A stretch of DNA of 7,276 bases from CAZITB01 sp964542055 (lineage in GTDB: Bacteria; Planctomycetota; Phycisphaerae; Sedimentisphaerales; CAMDDF01), in NCBI GenBank assembly GCA_964542055.1, contig CAZITB010000125.1, positions 1-7,276 of the forward strand, in the 5' to 3' direction. The notes beneath the pieces are model-generated. The model ran no database searches. It was not told where the DNA came from and worked only from the letters and a program-made list of their open reading frames with translations. Below, piece by piece: positions 1 through 6,639 of the stretch. Made by a program: the position numbers and the translations under genes. Positions within the stretch are counted from its first letter, which is position 1, and each line of letters begins with the position of its first letter.

Positions 1-575
1 TTACACCGATTTTTCTGCATGAGGTTGTTCCTCCGGTCCTTGCGGGGATATTGTTCACTGCTTTCATTTTTGCTTTTATCTCGACCAATGATACCTATCT
101 TTTGGCATTTGTTTCAATTATTGTAAATGATGTGATATGTGGCGTTAAAAAGAAGCCTATGTCATCAAAGCAGCATATCTTTGTGTTGAGATTGGTAATA
201 GTTCTTTCTGGAGTATTTCTTTTCTTGTGGAGCGCATTTTATGTCCCTGATACAAGTATTCTCAACTACATTATGATAACAGGCATGATTTGGTTCGGCG
301 GCGGAATAGCTCTTTTGGCAGGTTTATACTGGAAACGTGCTAATACTGCCGGAGCTTATGCTGCTGTTATATCCACAATTATATTACCTGTTTTGGATTT
401 AACATTCCGCAAAACCTGGCCGAGTTATAATTTGAATATATCTTCTCAGGTTGCGGGCCTTTCGATAGTGGGCGTTTCTGTGGGTTTGCTGGTTTTGTTT
501 GCTTTGGCATCGAATAAAGCTACAAAATTCAAGGACTATGGGAAAGTCGTTAAACAGTCAGAAAGAAATGATTAG
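1..575 (+). CDS. Sodium:solute symporter (SSS) family transporter, C-terminal part, 5' end cut by window
   Basis: The reading frame is open from base 3 (TPIFLHEVVPPVLAG...) to the TAG at 573-575, so about 190 C-terminal residues are visible and the start lies outside the window. The sequence is strongly hydrophobic with about five membrane spans. The first carries AFISTNDTYLLAFVSIIVND, which has the form of the SSS helix around the second sodium site, where a Ser/Thr pair followed by an Asp precedes a V-N-D. Further spans are LRLVIVLSGVFLFLW, ITGMIWFGGGIALLAGLYW, AYAAVISTIILPVLDL and VAGLSIVGVSVGLLVLFAL, ending in a short charged cytoplasmic tail. SSS proteins import sugars, polyols, carboxylates and similar solutes with Na+. 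The substrate cannot be told from this fragment, but the downstream esterase and oxidoreductase fit a sugar-like compound. The next gene follows after 21 bases, so they are probably co-transcribed. A TTG at 51 could be taken as a start, but the frame and homology continue upstream of it. Confidence 0.88.
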   Translation, partial: TPIFLHEVVPPVLAGILFTAFIFAFISTNDTYLLAFVSIIVNDVICGVKKKPMSSKQHIFVLRLVIVLSGVFLFLWSAFYVPDTSILNYIMITGMIWFGGGIALLAGLYWKRANTAGAYAAVISTIILPVLDLTFRKTWPSYNLNISSQVAGLSIVGVSVGLLVLFALASNKATKFKDYGKVVKQSERND

Positions 576-596
576 CAGTAATCGGAGAAATTACTT

Positions 597-770
597 ATGA
601 ACTGGCAGAATATTACAATATACTATGTAAGCATTAATGTTATGATAATGGTACTTTTCACTATAGTTGTGAACATCGGCGGTTTGATGGATTTGATTTA
701 TATGTTCAAAGAGCTTGCAAAAAAGCAAGCTGACGAGACGGATGACGGAAGAGTCGTTAGCGAAGATTAA
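597..770 (+). CDS. 57-aa single-span membrane protein, putative small partner of the SSS transporter
   Basis: This short gene starts at ATG 597 and ends at TAA 768-770. A GGAG at 584-587 lies nine bases before the start. The protein begins MNWQNITIYYVSINVMIMVL, runs through one hydrophobic segment of about 25 residues (roughly residues 8-35), and ends in a charged tail (FKELAKKQADETDDGRVVSED). It has no signal-peptidase motif and is most likely a one-helix inner-membrane protein. Known precedents for small membrane proteins encoded beside SSS carriers are YhdT with PanF and YjcH (DUF485) with ActP. This protein does not obviously belong to either family, so a partner role is inferred from position and topology only. 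It sits 21 bases after the transporter stop and 43 bases before the UroD-like gene, inside the same operon. Confidence 0.72.
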   Translation: MNWQNITIYYVSINVMIMVLFTIVVNIGGLMDLIYMFKELAKKQADETDDGRVVSED

Positions 771-813
771 TTAGTTCATTTATAATAATTGCAGTTTTAA
801 GAAAGGATTAATA

Positions 814-1953
814 GTGAACTCACTTGAACGAGTTTCAAAAGTAGTATCTCATAAAGAACCCGACCGCGTACCAATTGGCGAATGGGGTATTGACCATGAC
901 CATGTGAGTAAAATAATCGGCAGACATACATATTGGCGAAACCGCAAAGACTGTACAATAGCTTTATGGGAAGGCCGTCGTGACGAAATGGTCGAAAGTA
1001 AAAAGGCAGATTATACTGAGCTTATTGAAAAACTGGATTATGATTTGATACCGGTCCATCTTATGCCGCCAAAAGGGTATGAACATCCCGACCCGCCTAA
1101 AAAGATAGAAGAAGATGTTTGGCAAGACAGTAAAGGTAATATTTATAAGTATGCATCAAGTAATGACTCTATAATGTCAATGGCGATTCCGCCTGCTAAA
1201 GATGACATAACAGAAGAAGAAATTGCCGAGCTCATAGAAAACATCCCTGATATTCATGACAGCGAATTTGAATTAATAGACCATATTTGTGAAAAATTTG
1301 GCAAATCCAAAATGATCGTTTATCGTGGGATCAATCTTGATCACATAGCTCTTGCGCTTTTTGGGGGAGATGCTACTCATAGATTAATGATACCTGTGTT
1401 AAACCCTCAGGCACTTAAGCGAGCAATGAAATATTCTTTGGCTTATTATGGAAAAATAATTGAAAAATGTGCTCAGCGTGATATAGGTATCATCATGGGA
1501 GGACGCGATTACGGAAACAGCACAGGTTGTATCGAATCCCCCAAATCCATCCGAGAAGCCTATATGCCTTTTCATAAGCAGTTTACTCAAGAAGTAGAAA
1601 AAGCTGGGAAAATTCCTTTTCTTCACTGCTGCGGATGCGTTTGGGATATAATGGATGATATAGTCGAAGCAGGTTACAAGGCGTATCAGTCTATTCAGGC
1701 AAGTGCTGGTATGGACTGGGAAACACTTAAAAAACAATACGGCGATAAACTAACTCTCTGGGCGGGTGTTCAGTGTGAAACTCTTATAGAAGGAACCAAA
1801 GAAGATGTTGAAAAGGAAGTCAGGCAAGCGTTAAATGATTTAATGCCTGGCGGTGGATTTATTTTTGGCTCAACTAACTCAGTTCAGTATGGAGCAAATA
1901 CAGATAACTATCTTCACGCCCTTGATTTAGTTCGAAAGCACGGCAATTACTAA
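814..1953 (+). CDS. Uroporphyrinogen decarboxylase-like (UroD/MtaA/CmuA superfamily) protein
   Basis: This 379-aa protein opens with MNSLERVSKVVSHKEPDRVP, the standard opening of the UroD/MtaA/CmuA superfamily (Ser-x-Glu-Arg-Val ... Glu-Pro-Asp-Arg-Val-Pro). The length is normal for the family. The C-terminal half has FLHCCGCVWD with His271, Cys273 and nearby Cys272/Cys275, and later VQCETL with Cys321. This matches the His-x-Cys...Cys zinc ligands of the corrinoid-dependent methyltransferases MtaA/MtbA, so a metal-binding methyl-transfer role is more plausible than haem synthesis. No corrinoid protein or other haem gene is nearby. The start is GTG 814, with AAAGGA at 802-807 six bases upstream. 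The esterase gene begins eight bases after the stop. UroD-like proteins linked to sugar oxidoreductases and transporters have no settled function. Removal of a methyl group from a methylated substrate is inference. Confidence 0.85.
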   Translation: MNSLERVSKVVSHKEPDRVPIGEWGIDHDHVSKIIGRHTYWRNRKDCTIALWEGRRDEMVESKKADYTELIEKLDYDLIPVHLMPPKGYEHPDPPKKIEEDVWQDSKGNIYKYASSNDSIMSMAIPPAKDDITEEEIAELIENIPDIHDSEFELIDHICEKFGKSKMIVYRGINLDHIALALFGGDATHRLMIPVLNPQALKRAMKYSLAYYGKIIEKCAQRDIGIIMGGRDYGNSTGCIESPKSIREAYMPFHKQFTQEVEKAGKIPFLHCCGCVWDIMDDIVEAGYKAYQSIQASAGMDWETLKKQYGDKLTLWAGVQCETLIEGTKEDVEKEVRQALNDLMPGGGFIFGSTNSVQYGANTDNYLHALDLVRKHGNY

Positions 1954-1961
1954 GGATTAAA

Positions 1962-3005
1962 ATGGAAAGCAATAGAAACTATTTAATGAGTGAGTATTAC
2001 AAGCGAAAGGCTGTCAACTTTAATCCCCGATATAGATTCAGTGGTCAAACCAAAGAAGAATTCACATCCTGGAAATCAACTCTGTTACAGGAACTGAAAA
2101 CCGCACTTGGTCCTATGCCTGATGCCGTCGATTTGAACCCTGAAATAATACACGAAGTTGACGAAGGCGATTTTATTCGGCGCCGGGTGATTATCGACCT
2201 AGAAGAAAACATGTCAGCCCCGCTTTGGATATTGATTCCCAAAGCAGCTCTTAGTGAGCCTGCTCCTGCGATTCTTTGCTGTCATGGCCATGGCAAATTT
2301 GGCAAAGATTCTGTAATGGGAGTTAGAATCGATAATTATCCTGAACGCGAAATGGAAATTAGTAAGTTCAATTACGATTACGGCCTTCAGATGGCTAAAA
2401 ATGGCTTTGTAACAATTGCTCTTGACTGGCGGGGTTTTGGCGAAAGAAGTGAAGGAGATGTTTTCTGGGGCAAAGACGAATGTAATATGAATTACATAAA
2501 AGCCGGGCTATTAGGTTATAACCTTTTAGCTTTGGATATTTTCGATGGTATCAGATGCATTGACTATCTCTGCTCATTGGATGTTGTAGATTCTGAGAAA
2601 ATTGGCTGTATGGGCTTGAGCTTTGGCGGCACCATGACAACCTGGCTTTCAATATTGGACGATAGAATCAAAGCCGCTGATATAATATGTTACTCTGCAA
2701 GGTTCGCTGAATTTGCTCTAAAACGAGGGAATTTCTGCGGCTCACAGACATTCAGAAAGTTATATGAGTTATGTGATGTACCAGACTTGCATGGTCTCAT
2801 CGCCCCTAAACCGTTATTGGCCGAAATTGGTCTTTATGATCTCTGTTTTAAATCTGATGAAGCCTTAAGCTGTGCCGAAGAGGTAAAGAAAATATATATC
2901 GCTGCCGGATTTGAAAATAACTATGACTATGATCTTTTTGCAAACGGCCACCAGTTCGGTGGCAATAAAGCTTTTGATTTTTTTAAACGCTATTTGAAAA
3001 AGTAG
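1962..3005 (+). CDS. Alpha/beta hydrolase, dienelactone hydrolase / acetyl-xylan-esterase type
   Basis: This 347-aa protein has the landmarks of a serine alpha/beta hydrolase. HGHG at residues 108-111 marks the oxyanion loop, DWRGFGERSEG at 155-165 is a segment typical of the dienelactone-hydrolase/acetyl-xylan-esterase group, GLSFGG at 218-223 places the nucleophile at Ser220, GLYD at 290-293 gives the likely acid Asp293, and NGHQF places the catalytic His at 330. The triad is intact. No signal peptide is evident (MESNRNYLMSEYYKRKAV is charged), so it probably acts in the cytoplasm on an imported compound. The likely reaction is hydrolysis of an ester such as an acetyl group on a sugar, but the substrate is not readable. 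AAGGA at 1952-1956 overlaps the preceding stop codon and sits five bases before ATG 1962, indicating tight translational linkage with the UroD-like gene. Confidence 0.87.
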   Translation: MESNRNYLMSEYYKRKAVNFNPRYRFSGQTKEEFTSWKSTLLQELKTALGPMPDAVDLNPEIIHEVDEGDFIRRRVIIDLEENMSAPLWILIPKAALSEPAPAILCCHGHGKFGKDSVMGVRIDNYPEREMEISKFNYDYGLQMAKNGFVTIALDWRGFGERSEGDVFWGKDECNMNYIKAGLLGYNLLALDIFDGIRCIDYLCSLDVVDSEKIGCMGLSFGGTMTTWLSILDDRIKAADIICYSARFAEFALKRGNFCGSQTFRKLYELCDVPDLHGLIAPKPLLAEIGLYDLCFKSDEALSCAEEVKKIYIAAGFENNYDYDLFANGHQFGGNKAFDFFKRYLKK

Positions 3006-3013
3006 TTTAGTTT

Positions 3014-3045
3014 TTAAATTGAATTTTGGTAGAACAACAATTTAA
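3014..3045 (+). repeat. AT-rich inverted repeat before the oxidoreductase gene
   Basis: The arms TTAAATTG (3014-3021) and CAATTTAA (3038-3045) are perfectly complementary and separated by 16 bases. They lie in the 58-base gap between the esterase stop and the Gfo/Idh start, the widest gap in this operon. It could be a regulator site or a weak processing hairpin. It has no T-tract and is unlikely to terminate transcription. At this AT content a chance origin is quite possible. Confidence 0.3.
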
Positions 3046-3063
3046 TTAGATGGATTTCAAACA

Positions 3064-4464
3064 ATGAAAAAGTATGTATTAGTTGGCGTTGGCGGAAGAT
3101 CTGTGATGTTTACAGATGCACTTTCGGGTCCTTATAAAGAAACTGCTCAATTGACAGCTCTTTGCGATATAAATAAAGGCAGAATGGAGCTTCGACAGGC
3201 TAAATTGGCTAAAGCAGGCCTTGATGTCAAATGTTACCTTGCTGATGATTTTGATCTGATGCTGCGCGAGCAAAAGCCGGATACAGTCATAGTCTGCACC
3301 AAAGACAGTATGCACGATGAGTATATCTGCCGTGCAATGGAATTCGGCTGCGATGTAATCACAGAAAAGCCGATGACCACCGATGCCGCCAAATGTCAAA
3401 AAATAGTAGATACTGTTAAAAGGACAGGCAAGAGTTTGCGGGTAACTTTCAACTATCGTTATTCTCCTCCTCGTACCCAGATAAAAAAACTCCTTATGGA
3501 CGGTATTATAGGCAAGGTCCTGAGTGTAGAGTTCAAATGGATGCTGGATACAAGCCATGGAGCCGATTACTTCCGCAGATGGCACCGCGATAAAGCCAAT
3601 TCCGGCGGACTGATGGTCCATAAATCCACTCATCATTTCGATCTGATAAACTGGTGGCTGGGTTCCAGACCCGAATCTGTTTTCGCCAAAGGCGACAGGG
3701 TATTTTATAATGAACAGCAGGCCGCACGCTATGGCCTGGAAGACCATTCCGAAAGATGTCTGACTTGCCCGGTAAGTGATAAATGCAATTTCCATCTCGA
3801 TATGGTTTCTTATGATGTAATGAAGCAGCTTTATCTAGATCAAGAAGAATACGACGGCTATGAACGTGACAGATGTGTTTTCTCTGATGAGATCAATATC
3901 GAAGATACAATGAATCTCACCACCAAATACAAAGACGGCACCTACCTGAGCTACAGTTTAAATGCTTTTAGTCCGTGGGAAGGTTACCATGTAGCTTTCA
4001 ACGGCACAAAAGGCAGACTCGAACAGCACTGCGAAGAGTCTTCGTACATCAGCGGCGATGGCAAGGTACAGGGCGGTTTTCAGTCCGAAGGTACCTGGGT
4101 AAGGGTATATCCGCATTTCAAAACCCCATACGAAATAGAAGTCGATGAGGGCACAGGTGCTCACGGCGGCGGTGATGAAGTCATGCTAAATGACATATTC
4201 GGCACACACGAACCGGATCCATATAAACGAAATGCTGATTTTGTTCAGGGAGCATATTCGATCCTGACCGGCATAGCAGCTAATTTGTCGATGAAAGAAA
4301 AGAAAGACATCGAAATTGATGAATTGGTAACTGGCCTGCCGGAACCGAAGTTTGTCAATAACGGCGACGATAAAAAAATTGAATATGTTGAAAACGCAAC
4401 CAGAATGAGCGGTGGAAAACCAGCCGAAGCGAATATTCCGATGGATATTTCTGCACCTCAGTAG
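3064..4464 (+). CDS. Gfo/Idh/MocA family NAD(P)-dependent oxidoreductase
   Basis: This 466-aa protein starts MKKYVLVGVGGRS, a Rossmann glycine-rich NAD(P) loop at residues 4-13. TEKPMT at 100-105 supplies the family's catalytic Lys102, and VHKSTHHFDLINWW at 185-198 supplies His190/His191 and Asp193 of the C-terminal substrate-binding domain. Enzymes of this family oxidise or epimerise sugars, inositols and glycosides. The protein is longer than the usual 340-390 aa. Part of the excess is an insertion with CLTCPVSDKC (Cys232, Cys235, Cys241) and Cys271, a spacing that could hold a metal. The start ATG 3064 has only a weak upstream GGA at 3052-3054. It is the last gene of the catabolic operon: a terminator-like hairpin follows, and the next gene is unrelated. 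Its exact substrate is unknown, but esterase and transporter neighbours suggest an acylated sugar or derivative. Confidence 0.9.
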   Translation: MKKYVLVGVGGRSVMFTDALSGPYKETAQLTALCDINKGRMELRQAKLAKAGLDVKCYLADDFDLMLREQKPDTVIVCTKDSMHDEYICRAMEFGCDVITEKPMTTDAAKCQKIVDTVKRTGKSLRVTFNYRYSPPRTQIKKLLMDGIIGKVLSVEFKWMLDTSHGADYFRRWHRDKANSGGLMVHKSTHHFDLINWWLGSRPESVFAKGDRVFYNEQQAARYGLEDHSERCLTCPVSDKCNFHLDMVSYDVMKQLYLDQEEYDGYERDRCVFSDEINIEDTMNLTTKYKDGTYLSYSLNAFSPWEGYHVAFNGTKGRLEQHCEESSYISGDGKVQGGFQSEGTWVRVYPHFKTPYEIEVDEGTGAHGGGDEVMLNDIFGTHEPDPYKRNADFVQGAYSILTGIAANLSMKEKKDIEIDELVTGLPEPKFVNNGDDKKIEYVENATRMSGGKPAEANIPMDISAPQ

Positions 4465-4481
4465 ACAGGGTCTAAAAAATG

Positions 4482-4517
4482 AAAACAGTACTTAATAAAT
4501 AGAAGGTTTACTGTTTT
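4482..4517 (+). terminator. Weak terminator-like hairpin at end of the catabolic operon
   Basis: AAAACAGTA (4482-4490) and TACTGTTTT (4509-4517) form a perfect 9-bp stem with an 18-base loop, starting 17 bases after the oxidoreductase stop. The stem is AT-rich, the loop is long and the T-run lies within the second arm. It therefore resembles a weak bidirectional terminator more than a canonical one. Its placement, at a change of gene type, supports the role. Confidence 0.4.
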
Positions 4518-4558
4518 AGCTTAAATAAATTTCAAAATATTTTAAGACAAATAATTGT

Positions 4559-4578
4559 TTTGTTCGGTATTTGTTCGG
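4559..4578 (+). repeat. Direct repeat TTTGTTCGG, 11-bp period
   Basis: TTTGTTCGG occurs at 4559-4567 and again at 4570-4578, offset by 11 bases, about one helical turn. It overlaps the left arm and spacer of the 34-bp inverted repeat described separately. Two sites one turn apart on the same DNA face are typical of protein binding, but no binding protein is identified. Confidence 0.5.
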
Positions 4579-4595
4579 GCAAACAAATCTCGAAC
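4562..4595 (+). promoter_or_regulatory. 34-bp imperfect inverted repeat (14-bp arms, 6-bp spacer)
   Basis: GTTCGGTATTTGTT (4562-4575) and AACAAATCTCGAAC (4582-4595) pair at 12 of 14 positions around the 6-bp spacer CGGGCA. The inner seven pairs (ATTTGTT/AACAAAT) and the outer five (GTTCG/CGAAC) are perfect, and the two mismatches lie between them. This two-block symmetry fits a dimeric DNA-binding protein, either as operator for protein A or as a recombination site. Arms around a 6-bp core recall Xer/dif geometry, but the sequence does not match a dif consensus I know. It lies about 100 bases upstream of the start of protein A, at the junction with the catabolic operon. Confidence 0.6.
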
Positions 4596-4641
4596 GCGAT
4601 GTGGCTGGGGCGGTCATGGCGCAGCAGTCGATAATATGATG

Positions 4642-4674
4642 CCGGCGGAGCCGGGTAACTTCCATTCATGGAGG
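4642..4674 (+). promoter_or_regulatory. Structured leader with hairpin able to mask the ribosome binding site of protein A
   Basis: Two adjacent hairpins can form in the transcript. CCGGC (4642-4646) pairs with GCCGG (4650-4654). CUUCCA (4659-4664) pairs with UGGAGG (4669-4674), including one U-G pair, around a UUCA loop. The second stem contains the whole GGAGG ribosome binding site (4670-4674) that serves ATG 4680. Translation of protein A may therefore depend on opening this stem. The surrounding stretch 4596-4656 is notably GC-rich against its neighbours. The folding is deduced by eye from base pairing. Confidence 0.45.
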
Positions 4675-4679
4675 AACAA

Positions 4680-5879
4680 ATGGCAAATTATTATTTTAAA
4701 GATTTTGTTGTACTGACACCTAAAGATTTAATTCAGGAGTATTTCAAGCAAAAAAACTTACTTTTGGATTTTCCCTGGGACAAGGAATTTGAGATCGATA
4801 ATTTACAGGAAGCGATTGCAAAAAAAACAGATATCAAAATGGTGGAATTTGATTTTCGAACAATTCACCAATGGGCAAATGAAGCTGGTATTATGTCACT
4901 TATTGACCAGGCCAGATCACCATTACTTGGTAACCTTGAAATAGGCGAGGAACTGGGTGAACTTGAAAATGAACATGCCAGGGCCATGTATGTCTGGTTG
5001 CGTTACAGTGCGGTTTTCATGTGGGCGTTGGAACTTAATAACTGGGAAAAACAAAAAGGTAAAGTTCACTATTATGTGGGTTCTGGCTTAAATTGTGATG
5101 GAAATGACTCTGAGATTCGTGAGAAACTTGGGAATACCATAGCAGAATACTATAAAAAACAGAGCAAAGGGAGCCGCTGCAAGGTTGATTACTATATGCG
5201 ATTAAACCCTACCCGCCATTTTTTCTTTGCGAATCCGGAAGACAGTATTAAAGGATACCGCACTTATGATGAGAACGATAACGATAAAATAATCAGAGCA
5301 GCCTATCGACCTATCTTCCAGGTAATTTTTGAGTATAATGCCGAATATGGCGAAGTGGCGATACATGCTCGCAGTAAAAAAGCCAAAGAAAAGATGTACG
5401 AGGCGTTTTGCACTAAAGTGCTTGGGTTTAAAGAAGTACCCAACGCCAATACAGAAGTGTTTAATTTGCAGTGCCTTAGAAAAGGTGATTTCAGATTTAC
5501 AGAGGACCCAACAATGCCTGTAGAATCTATTTCTTTGAAAATGATTATGTTTGATCCAGGCAAAGGTGCAAATCAGAGAATTACTTTAGAGGCTAGCCCG
5601 TATAATGGTGATAACAGGCAGGTGGAAGCCATGTTAGCCAAATCAATTTTGGCACATAAAATTGATCCTGATTATATTAAAGTTCAAAAGGCCAAGATAG
5701 AAATAAAATTTAAAACTATAAGTATGCAAAAATTCAGACCAATGACTTTTACTATTGGAAGCCCACAATATTCTGATTTGTCAGATGACGAAAAATCTGA
5801 AATGGCTAAAAAGTATCTTAGAAAGTGGAATATGCTTGTTAAACATAAATCCGAATCAGAGACAACAGATGCAGCCTGA
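4680..5879 (+). CDS. Protein A: uncharacterised 399-aa protein, first gene of a two-gene cassette
   Basis: I do not recognise a named family. The start is taken as ATG 4680 because the strong GGAGG at 4670-4674 lies five bases before it; the in-frame ATG at 4668 overlaps that site and cannot use it. The protein (MANYYFKDFVVLTPKDL...) is soluble, with no signal peptide or clear membrane span. Segments that look like conserved motifs are RCKVDYY (166-172), HFFFANPED (180-188), YRPIFQVIFEYN (209-220, probable beta strands), and IHARSKKAKEKMYEAFCTKVLG (228-249, strand followed by a basic helix). The C-terminal 120 residues alternate strands and helices and end in an acidic tail. I have an unverified impression of distant relatives in other bacteria with the same strand-and-helix pattern, but cannot name them. 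It overlaps the gene for protein B by 11 bases, so the two are probably made together. Confidence 0.82.
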   Translation: MANYYFKDFVVLTPKDLIQEYFKQKNLLLDFPWDKEFEIDNLQEAIAKKTDIKMVEFDFRTIHQWANEAGIMSLIDQARSPLLGNLEIGEELGELENEHARAMYVWLRYSAVFMWALELNNWEKQKGKVHYYVGSGLNCDGNDSEIREKLGNTIAEYYKKQSKGSRCKVDYYMRLNPTRHFFFANPEDSIKGYRTYDENDNDKIIRAAYRPIFQVIFEYNAEYGEVAIHARSKKAKEKMYEAFCTKVLGFKEVPNANTEVFNLQCLRKGDFRFTEDPTMPVESISLKMIMFDPGKGANQRITLEASPYNGDNRQVEAMLAKSILAHKIDPDYIKVQKAKIEIKFKTISMQKFRPMTFTIGSPQYSDLSDDEKSEMAKKYLRKWNMLVKHKSESETTDAA

Positions 5880-6630
5880 TAAGGAAAAAGTTGAAAAGTT
5901 GAAACAGCTTGCCTCAAGCGGTTTTTTAACTGTATATGCATCAAATTTAAAGTTTTTGAATAAAGTTGAAATAGATGATTTAGAAAAAGAGAAAATATTA
6001 TTATTTCGTGGTTACAGCGATGAAGTTACGTGCCGCAAATGCCCCAGCCAGCCCTGTACCGTGAATCCTAAATTAGTTACCTATCCTAACGGAGAAAGTA
6101 TGGGGGTTAGTGGTTGTGTAAATCCTGAAGAAGGCGGTATGCTTGAGTTCGAACTTGATGAATTAAAGTACTGGGATATAGATAGTGAAAAATTGGGAAT
6201 AAGAAAGAGTACCCTTGAATGTGAACAGATTACAAATTCAGTGAAATCACTTAATATAAGAGTCGCCAACATTATAATTAAACACCCCAATGCTAATTCC
6301 GAGGAAATTGCAAGAATTATAGAATCTACGTCTGGCAGTGTTCGAACTACCCCTGCTTGGAAGAAAAGAAAACAGCTCAGAGAATCTTATGACCTCAAAA
6401 AAGGGTGGAAAGATTCAGAAGGTAATATGGATGCTTTCAGCAATCAAGAGATTACAGAAGAACACTGGGATATATATAATATGTTTCAGCAGTATAAATC
6501 GGAAAAAAATATTGAATACCCTTCAATTTCTTTGATAGCCCAAAAGCTCAATTTAACTGAGGCAAGAGCTTCAGATCTTTTAAAACAATCTCAGGCAATG
6601 CTTAATTTCTCAGCAGATCACATGAATTAA
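5869..6630 (+). CDS. Protein B: uncharacterised 253-aa protein with four-cysteine motif and HTH-like segments
   Basis: The start ATG 5869 overlaps the end of protein A by 11 bases. No good ribosome binding site precedes it, so translational coupling is likely. The frame is open further upstream (ATG 5755), but that would bury 125 bases in gene A. The protein has a likely metal-binding module of Cys55-x2-Cys58-x4-Cys63-x19-Cys83 (CRKCPSQPC ... SGCVNPEEGG) followed by an acidic stretch with DELKYWDID. Residues 130-168 (NIRVANIIIKHPNANSEEIA and then SGSVRTTPAWKK) look like a helix-turn-helix. Residues 217-245 (YPSISLIAQKLNLTEARASD) look like a second. A zinc ribbon plus HTH suggests DNA or RNA binding, possibly acting with protein A or as its regulator. 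A terminator follows ten bases after the stop. No family name is offered. Confidence 0.82.
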   Translation: MQPDKEKVEKLKQLASSGFLTVYASNLKFLNKVEIDDLEKEKILLFRGYSDEVTCRKCPSQPCTVNPKLVTYPNGESMGVSGCVNPEEGGMLEFELDELKYWDIDSEKLGIRKSTLECEQITNSVKSLNIRVANIIIKHPNANSEEIARIIESTSGSVRTTPAWKKRKQLRESYDLKKGWKDSEGNMDAFSNQEITEEHWDIYNMFQQYKSEKNIEYPSISLIAQKLNLTEARASDLLKQSQAMLNFSADHMN

Positions 6631-6639
6631 GATAACATA

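Noticed and set aside
3079..3795. A 238-codon open frame on the minus strand inside the oxidoreductase gene
   Set aside because: It is fully antisense to a gene with clear Gfo/Idh motifs, has no plausible ribosome binding site or family resemblance, and is best explained as a shadow of the real frame.
4599..4634. An 11-codon ORF (MWLGRSWRSSR) in the leader of protein A, tempting as an attenuator peptide
   Set aside because: No ribosome binding site precedes it and it lies in a short GC-rich stretch where such ORFs arise by chance.
4465..4667. Possible tRNA or other structural RNA in the GC-rich part of the gap
   Set aside because: No acceptor stem, T-loop or CCA arrangement can be drawn. 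Only the short hairpins already listed are supported.
5755..5868. An N-terminal extension of protein B from ATG 5755
   Set aside because: It would overlap gene A by 125 bases, encode a low-complexity stretch without motifs, and ignore ATG 5869, which gives the usual short coupling overlap.
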